Shown here one piece after another: positions 59,101 through 64,000 of a stretch of DNA of 64,000 nt (position 1 is the stretch's first letter; every line of letters starts with the position of its first letter). The translations under genes and the position numbers were made by a program. This stretch comes from Actinostola sp. cb2023 (Eukaryota; Cnidaria; Anthozoa; Actiniaria; Actinostolidae): contig JAUJYZ010000460.1 in assembly GCA_033675265.1 (NCBI GenBank), positions 310,001-374,000 of the forward strand, in the 5' to 3' direction. The notes beneath the pieces are model-generated. The model was not told the origin of the DNA. It searched no databases and worked only from the letters and a program-made list of their open reading frames with translations.

Positions 59101-59820
59101 TCCTCAATTGTCTTCCTTTAACCACAGGGATCCCACTATTTTATTGTTATAATTATTATTTTATTTTATTTTCAGTTTCATCATTGGGGACCAAGCACGC
59201 AAGTGGTGTTCCAAGACACCTGAAGAGAGAAAACAAGCCGTGTGTGAACAGTATGCAAAGGTGCTCAACTCAGAAGAAGCTCTTCATCCTTGTAATTACA
59301 TTGATAAGAATTGGCCAGCAGAGAAATACTCTGGTGGATGCTATGTTAGTATCGTATCTTGTGGTGTTCTAACAAAGTATGGCAAGGCACTAAGATGCCC
59401 AATAGGAAGAATTTTCTTTGCTGGTACTGAAACAGCTACTGTATGGTCAGGTTAGTAGAAAGAAAGTGAAAGAAAGAATGAAAGAATCAATCAAAGCATG
59501 AATGAAAGAAGGAAATAATGAACGAATGTAAAAATGAATGAACGAATGAAAGACACATTTCTCTTGCATGTGCAGGGTACATGAATGGTGCAGTCCAAGC
59601 TGGTGAGAGGGCAGCACGAGAGGTACTTCATCAAATGGGAAAGATTTCAGAGCAAGAAATAGAACAAGAAGAACCCCCATCAGTAGATGTTCCTCCAGTT
59701 GCTTGTGGGCTGACGTCCTTTCAGAAGTGCCTGCCTACAGTACCTGTATTCCTTTTTGGGTTGGCTGTAGTAGGTGGTGCTGTGGGAGGTTGTCTATCAT
59801 ACAAATTCTTAGTGCAATAG
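56146..59820 (+). CDS. MAO-like: monoamine oxidase-like flavoprotein (MAO-A/B family)
   Basis: FAD-dependent amine oxidase expected in the outer mitochondrial membrane, oxidising amines to aldehydes with H2O2 release. Four exons: 56146-56829, 58280-58620, 59176-59450 and 59576-59820; 1545 nt, 514 aa (human MAO-B 520). The N-terminus has the Rossmann motif VVVVGGGISGLCAAKLL and EARDRVGGRTQT, then GGAYVGPTQNHILRVAKELG. YSGGCYVS supplies the Cys that carries covalent FAD in MAO enzymes. FFAGTETATVWSGYMNGAVQ and AGERAAREVLHQMGKI match the C-terminal FAD site. The last 30 residues, VPVFLFGLAVVGGAVGGCLS, form one hydrophobic tail anchor. Length, flavin Cys and tail anchor favour MAO over polyamine oxidase. 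Substrate preference cannot be read. AATAAA signals lie at 59931 and 59993. Intron 1 carries a minisatellite. Confidence 0.94.
56939..57000. mobile_element. end of a CAGGGGCGGATC-type element with poly-G
   Basis: A run of about 27 G is followed by CCCCCCTTGGATCCGCCCCTGG, the same right end as the full element at 58686-58852. The left end is unclear, so it is a relic within MAO intron 1. Confidence 0.6.
57120..57565. repeat. complex minisatellite in MAO intron 1
   Basis: Units alternate between AATTATACACAATGTACATC + TAGTAGATGTCTAGTGT and TATTTATGTCTATTGTGTCT + ACCAGAGAACAAAGCTAC. Long and short forms (about 95 and 65 bp) are mixed, giving six to seven copies of the TAGTAGATGTCTAG core. Confidence 0.85.
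58686..58852. mobile_element. CAGGGGCGGATC MITE with 5-bp target duplication
   Basis: It starts CAGGGGCGGATCTAGGGG and ends CCTGGATCCGCCCCTG. CTACT lies directly outside each end. The interior has repeated GGTGCACCCCCTCCTAAAA. TIRs of CAGGGGCG with short duplications are hAT-like; the exact family is inferred. It is in MAO intron 2. Confidence 0.85.
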
Positions 59821-60728
59821 AGATAGAATTCTAAGGATTTGTAAATGTGTATGTGCCCAAATCATATTTTAGTACACAACATTATTTAGGAATAATAATA
59901 ATAATAATTCAGATAATCTGCAAATAATTAAATAAATGACTTATAAAAATATTATGATCAGAAATAAATTTGTAATTCTATTAAATTTAATCAATAAATG
60001 TTTCTATTGACTCATAGTGGTTGCACTTAGATCTTCTTAGTGGAAAGTTGTATTAGAGTGTGTTCCAAGTTCAGAACAGCTCCGAAAGAAAATTAAAAAA
60101 ACCTGGGAGATAAAAGAAACTTTTCCTCGCTAAAGCCACAGGGAGCCCAAGCATAAATTCAGTAAAAAACTAAAATTTGAAATACTTCTTTGTTGTCTGT
60201 TAACTTACCTGCCTGGGGTTTTTTTTCCGGGTACCATTTTCCAATATTTTTTTTTTTACAGAATTTAAGTGCTGAGTGACCAAAATCTAGAACTATATGC
60301 TCTATTAGTGTATGTGACCCTGACCGGTATAGACATGGCAGCGTGACTAAAACAGTGTTTGGTTACTCGTTGCGTGACTCTGCAGACACTAAACAACATA
60401 TTAATAAATTCTGGCCAGATCAGAATTTGTATTTTAAGACTCTCCGCAGGCAGTTGTAAATTCCAATTAAGCCTTATTCACGTGACGTCCCTAAGGACTA
60501 TTACACTACTTTATATTAGCATATCAGTGAAGCTTCACCGAATAGACTAGATGGAGCACTGGTCTAATAGGGTTTATTTGAAGTTATGGCTTATGGGCCG
60601 GATCTCCCCTCCCTCACTGGCCTTTTGGTTAGGACCTAGTTTTATGTAGCACCGGGATAGTGTGGGCGGGGCCGAAATCTTCACCCTTTATGTAAGTCGA
60701 TTTGATGTCTCAGCTTCTTAGAATGTCT

Positions 60729-60781
<53 letters not shown>

Positions 60782-61530
60782 GGGTTAGGGTTAGGGTTAG
60801 GGTTAGGGGGGGGGGGGGGGAGAATCGTCCCATTATTTCTTTTTTTGAGCTTTCTTTTTCGTCTTTCCTTTGATACGGGAGGGGTGGGACCGTGACCAAA
60901 ACTAAGGAGCCAAAGCACTGGAGTTCTAGTCTCACAGAAATCAATCTCTTTTTCTGTTTTCTTCTTCTTTTTTTTTTAGCGCATTTCATTTTCTCTCTTT
61001 TTCTTTTATAGTTTCCTGTTAGTTTGATTGTTTTCATTTGTATCGGATTTGTCTTCGAGGTATTTTGAAATAAAAAAGTTTTGATGCACAGGAATCTGGT
61101 TGGGCATTAGGATTTTAAAACGATAGCTTGACTGTAAGTGCTGATTGCTACATCTAGGATCATTCAAACAAGTGCAAGAATAAGAGTATAAAACCACAAT
61201 TCTGTCCTTTCCGTATGCCGCGATCGGAGCAAGTTTTCCTTACCGAAGTATCTTTGACAAGTTAATTTCGTTGATCGTGTAGACGGTCAGCAAGTTTTCT
61301 TTGACAATTTTCTATTGACAAGGTTTTCTTGCTCGTGTAGATTTTTCCTTGAATAACTTTTCAATTATAACCAAAGCTAGAGAATAAAACATAAAAGGTT
61401 TGAGTGGATGCACAACTTTATTCCGGGTAATTTACAAAAATGAATGACCTATCGTACAATATTAGTATATATTTTTATGTACAATTACTTCTAATTACAC
61501 CTTATCAAATCAGTTCATGACCATGTTAGA
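59821..61530. other. intergenic region with poly-G / telomere-type block
   Basis: MAO 3' sequence with AATAAA signals at 59931, 59963 and 59993, then a dispersed repeat copy at about 60540-60900 holding the G/TTAGGG block, then AT-rich sequence to the TAF3 stop. No gene was recognised. Short Pro-rich open frames on the minus strand are only the poly-C read as codons. Confidence 0.6.
60730..60820. repeat. poly-G tract with internal (TTAGGG)5
   Basis: About 49 G, then five exact TTAGGG units at 60779-60808, then about 12 more G. TTAGGG is the metazoan (including cnidarian) telomere repeat. Flanks are a dispersed repeat whose other copy (49075-49160) lacks the block. Confidence 0.9.
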
Positions 61531-64000
61531 TCAGTTTGCCTTAGTTTTCTTCTTCTTCTTCTTCTTTTTAGTTTTCTTGGCAAGACAGACTTCGCAGTAC
61601 CAGTCTCCACCAGGGTCATTAATAATACCAACACAAGCACTAAACACAAAAATATAAACATTAACAAATCACGTTGTGTATGGCTTCCAAAGTGAATAGA
61701 TGGTACATGTATAGTCATCACTTAGAGTGAAGTTAATACAAGGGTATGGACATGTGATGTGAAGTTCATAGTTCATACTGTAGCTAGTGTCTTCGAGAAA
61801 AAATTGAGGCGATTAGGTTAATATTTGTTTTCAGTTACCTTTGAGTTCCCTGCTAGGCTGCTACAGTATATTAACCTTGGTCAGGGGCGTAGGCAGGGGG
61901 AAGTCACAGGGTGCCTGTGACCCCCCATTCCTCTGGGTCTACTCTTTAAATGTATATTTTAGAGGAGGGGAGGGGGGATTTAGTGGTGAACGATATGGAG
62001 TGTGACCCCCCCCAATGGGAAATCCTGGCTACGCCCCTGTTGGTCACCTCAAACTCCCCACTACCTCAAACTGAAATGAATATCCCTGCTATTTCGAGCC
62101 CCCTTTCTTGAACTATTTGGACTGCTCTACTACTATTACTATTACAAAATGTTTTCCCTACCTAGCTTCTCTCCACAACAGCTTGGCTTAAAATGTACCC
62201 ATATGTAATAATAATATTATACATGTAATGTTGCAACTTACCCATGATACCAGCTGTCACATGTATCACAACCAATCATGAAGCTACCATCATCAGCTAA
62301 AGTACACTTTGGACAATAATAGATGTGCTATAGAATAATGAATCAAACAGTCAATCAATCAATCAAACAGTCAATCAATCAATCAGATGGTCAATATATT
62401 AGTCAGTCCATCAGACAGTCAGTCAGTTCTTCAGACATTCAGTCAGTCCATCAGTCAGTCCATCAGACAGCCAGTCCATCAGTCCATCAGTCAGCCAGTA
62501 AGTCAATCCATCAGACAGTCAGTCAGTCCATCAGTCAGTCAGTCAGTTCTTCAGACATTCAGTCAGTCCATCAGTCAGTCCGTCAGACAGCCAGTAAGTC
62601 AATCCATCAGACAGTCAGTCAGTCCATCAGTCAGTCAATCAGACAGTCAGTAAGTCAATCCATCAGACAGTCAGTCAGTCCATCAGTCAGTCAGTCAGTT
62701 CTTCAGACATTCAGTCAGTCCATCAGTCAGTCCGTCAGACAGCCAGTAAGTCAATCCATCAAACAGTCAGTCAGTCCATCAGTCAGTCAATGGGAGTACA
62801 TCTATGTTGCTGTCTGTCTGTCAGTAGACTACATGTATCTAACCTACATGTAGTCAGTAAAATACTTCATTCATTGGACCATCACTCTCCTTACCACAGT
62901 AGTAGATAGTGTTTCTGTGATAACAGTTCTTTGCATTTCTGAAAGTTCATCTTTGGTCTTGACGATGATCGTTGGTTCACTGGGAACAGCATCAGTACAT
63001 CAGTACACAATAATACAAGTAATAGATAAATAATGTATAAGGAAATAGAGTCGTTTTCGTACGAGTGGGAAACCTACAGTACCATGACACTCAAATGGCT
63101 TCCTTTCTGACCACATTAAAAAGCGTGTAGATGCATCTCATCCAATCAAAGTCTTTCAATATGGCACGGCACGGTGCCATAACTTTCCCACTCATACTAA
63201 AATGACTCTATAAGGATAAATAGTGATCACTGGACAACAAAGGAACTCAAGCATAGTAAGTTACTTACATCTTTATAGCAGGAACAATGTAGCTGGATAT
63301 GGTAGTGGATGGCGCATTCTCTAGTTTCAGTTTTATTGTTGGGATAGGCAGTGAAGACTCTTTGGCAGCTTCTTTTATCTAACATAAATATGAACTATTA
63401 GATATGATATAGAGTGTAGACACATGGAACAATGTGGGTTAAGAGCATCGTAACATGAACTAAATAGTGTGAAAAGACAACAAAAGGTTTGACAATGTCC
63501 TGGTTGAATGAAAGTTGCTCTATTTTATATATTCAATGAAAGTAATTAAACTCAAACGCTTTTGTTTTTCACGGGTATACAGTCTGACTCCCTTGCAGAC
63601 ATTTTTAGTGTCGTCATGCAATGTCTCTCCCCACAAACGGCTGCTGACTCGAGCGCTACATCAACCAATCAGATTCATGCTCGTAATATGGCTAATAACA
63701 GCTGCAAAGGAGACTAGGGTATACATTGTACATTATTACATTAATAGAACTGTCTGATGATTTCGGTAATGTTTTTTAATTACCTTTTTAGGTTTGCTTT
63801 TGTCTCTGTCTTTCTCTTTATGCTTCTTTTTCTTCTTTTTAATAATCTCTCCTACTTTCTCCACAATGGGAGCCTTGATAAATAAATGAGTAGAGATACT
63901 GGCAGGTACAACAGCATCACTTGAAGGTACATGTAGGGGTAATGCTTTCTCTGGAGGAGGGCTCCCTAAGACATTGATGTCAATATCCTTCTTCTTCTTC
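61531..64000 (-). CDS. TAF3: TAF3, C-terminal exons with PHD finger (5' partial)
   Basis: TAF3 is a TFIID subunit; its PHD finger reads trimethyl-Lys4 on histone H3 at promoters. Exons seen: 64000(edge)-63784, 63378-63269, 62979-62895, 62327-62242 and 61639-61531 (TGA). The first carries a Lys-rich run (KKKKKKHKEKDRDKSKPKK), the next IPTIKLKLENAPS and KIEPTIIVKTKDEL, then the PHD finger: IYYCPKCTLADDGSFMIGCD, TCDSWYHGACVGI and WYCEVCLAKK, with Cys4-His-Cys3 spacing and the MIGCD/W aromatic cage residues. It ends in a basic tail (KKTKKKKKKKTKAN), as TAF3 does. The histone-fold N-terminus lies beyond the right edge. BPTF-like or other PHD proteins are less likely given the short C-terminal position and tail. 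Confidence 0.88.
61884..62039. mobile_element. CAGGGGCGTAG MITE with 5-bp target duplication
   Basis: It starts CAGGGGCGTAGGCAGGGGG and ends CTGGCTACGCCCCTG; TTGGT lies directly outside each end. It is a sister family of the CAGGGGCGGATC element and sits in a TAF3 intron. Confidence 0.85.
62338..62800. repeat. CAGT/CAATC-based minisatellite in TAF3 intron
   Basis: Tetranucleotide TCAG units with regular variants (CCATCAGTCAG, TTCTTCAGACATTCAG, AAGTCAATCCATCAG) form a longer repeat of about 170 bp: TTCTTCAGACATTCAGTCAG recurs near 62427, 62548 and 62698. The Ser/Gln-rich 176-codon plus-strand frame here is the repeat in translation and lies antisense to TAF3. Confidence 0.9.

Noticed and set aside
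60681..61037. Proline-rich minus-strand frame
   Set aside because: It is the poly-G/TTAGGG block read as CCC codons.
62323..62853. 176-codon Ser/Gln-rich open frame
   Set aside because: It is the TCAG tandem repeat in translation, antisense within a TAF3 intron, and a second frame of the same repeat gives a similar peptide.

Overview
The window is metazoan nuclear DNA: AT-rich, with spliced genes, GT-AG introns, AATAAA poly(A) signals, many minisatellites and many small inverted-repeat transposons. The gene set (discoidin and uromodulin-type D8C extracellular modules, a Crypton-type tyrosine recombinase fossil, vertebrate-like intron-rich housekeeping genes) best fits an anthozoan cnidarian such as a coral or sea anemone. 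That placement is an inference from style and content, not from a marker gene. All exon limits below were read by eye from splice sites, reading phase and protein similarity recalled for each family.

Layout. 1-4469: window edge, then a 62-bp minisatellite. 4470-18167 (+): the 3' part of a secreted or cell-surface mosaic gene with three FA58C (discoidin) domains, one Ig domain, one D8C domain and one PAN/Apple domain. Its introns hold a 76-bp minisatellite that copies a splice donor, a 140-bp satellite, and a dead Crypton-type recombinase split by a Harbinger-like MITE. 19276-25683 (-): FANCB, 10 coding exons, with an apparent 1-nt frameshift. 26090-32978 (+): PFAS, 11 exons, 1363 aa, head-to-head with FANCB. 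35292-36279 (+): mitochondrial ADP/ATP carrier, 2 coding exons. 38967-48780 (-): cytosolic seryl-tRNA synthetase, 10 exons, with a 1.3-kb fold-back element and a donor-copying 59-bp minisatellite. 50678-52445 (-): ATOX1 copper chaperone, 3 exons. 54375-55981 (-): SNW1/SKIP, uninterrupted by introns, with a (GA)n frameshift. 56146-59820 (+): monoamine oxidase-like flavoenzyme, 4 exons, only 164 bp from SNW1. 61531-64000 (-): C-terminal exons of TAF3, including the PHD finger; the rest lies beyond the right edge.

The genes do not form one pathway. They are ordinary single-copy genes for DNA repair, purine synthesis, mitochondrial transport, translation, copper handling, splicing, amine oxidation and transcription, plus one lineage-type extracellular mosaic protein. 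Two pairs (FANCB/PFAS and SNW1/MAO) are divergent with short shared upstream regions. The most unusual signals are two unrelated minisatellites, each starting at an exon end and copying that exon's 5' splice site many times; an internal (TTAGGG)5 plus poly-G block inside one copy of a dispersed repeat; and several MITEs with readable target-site duplications (TAA, 5 bp, 9 bp, 12 bp).
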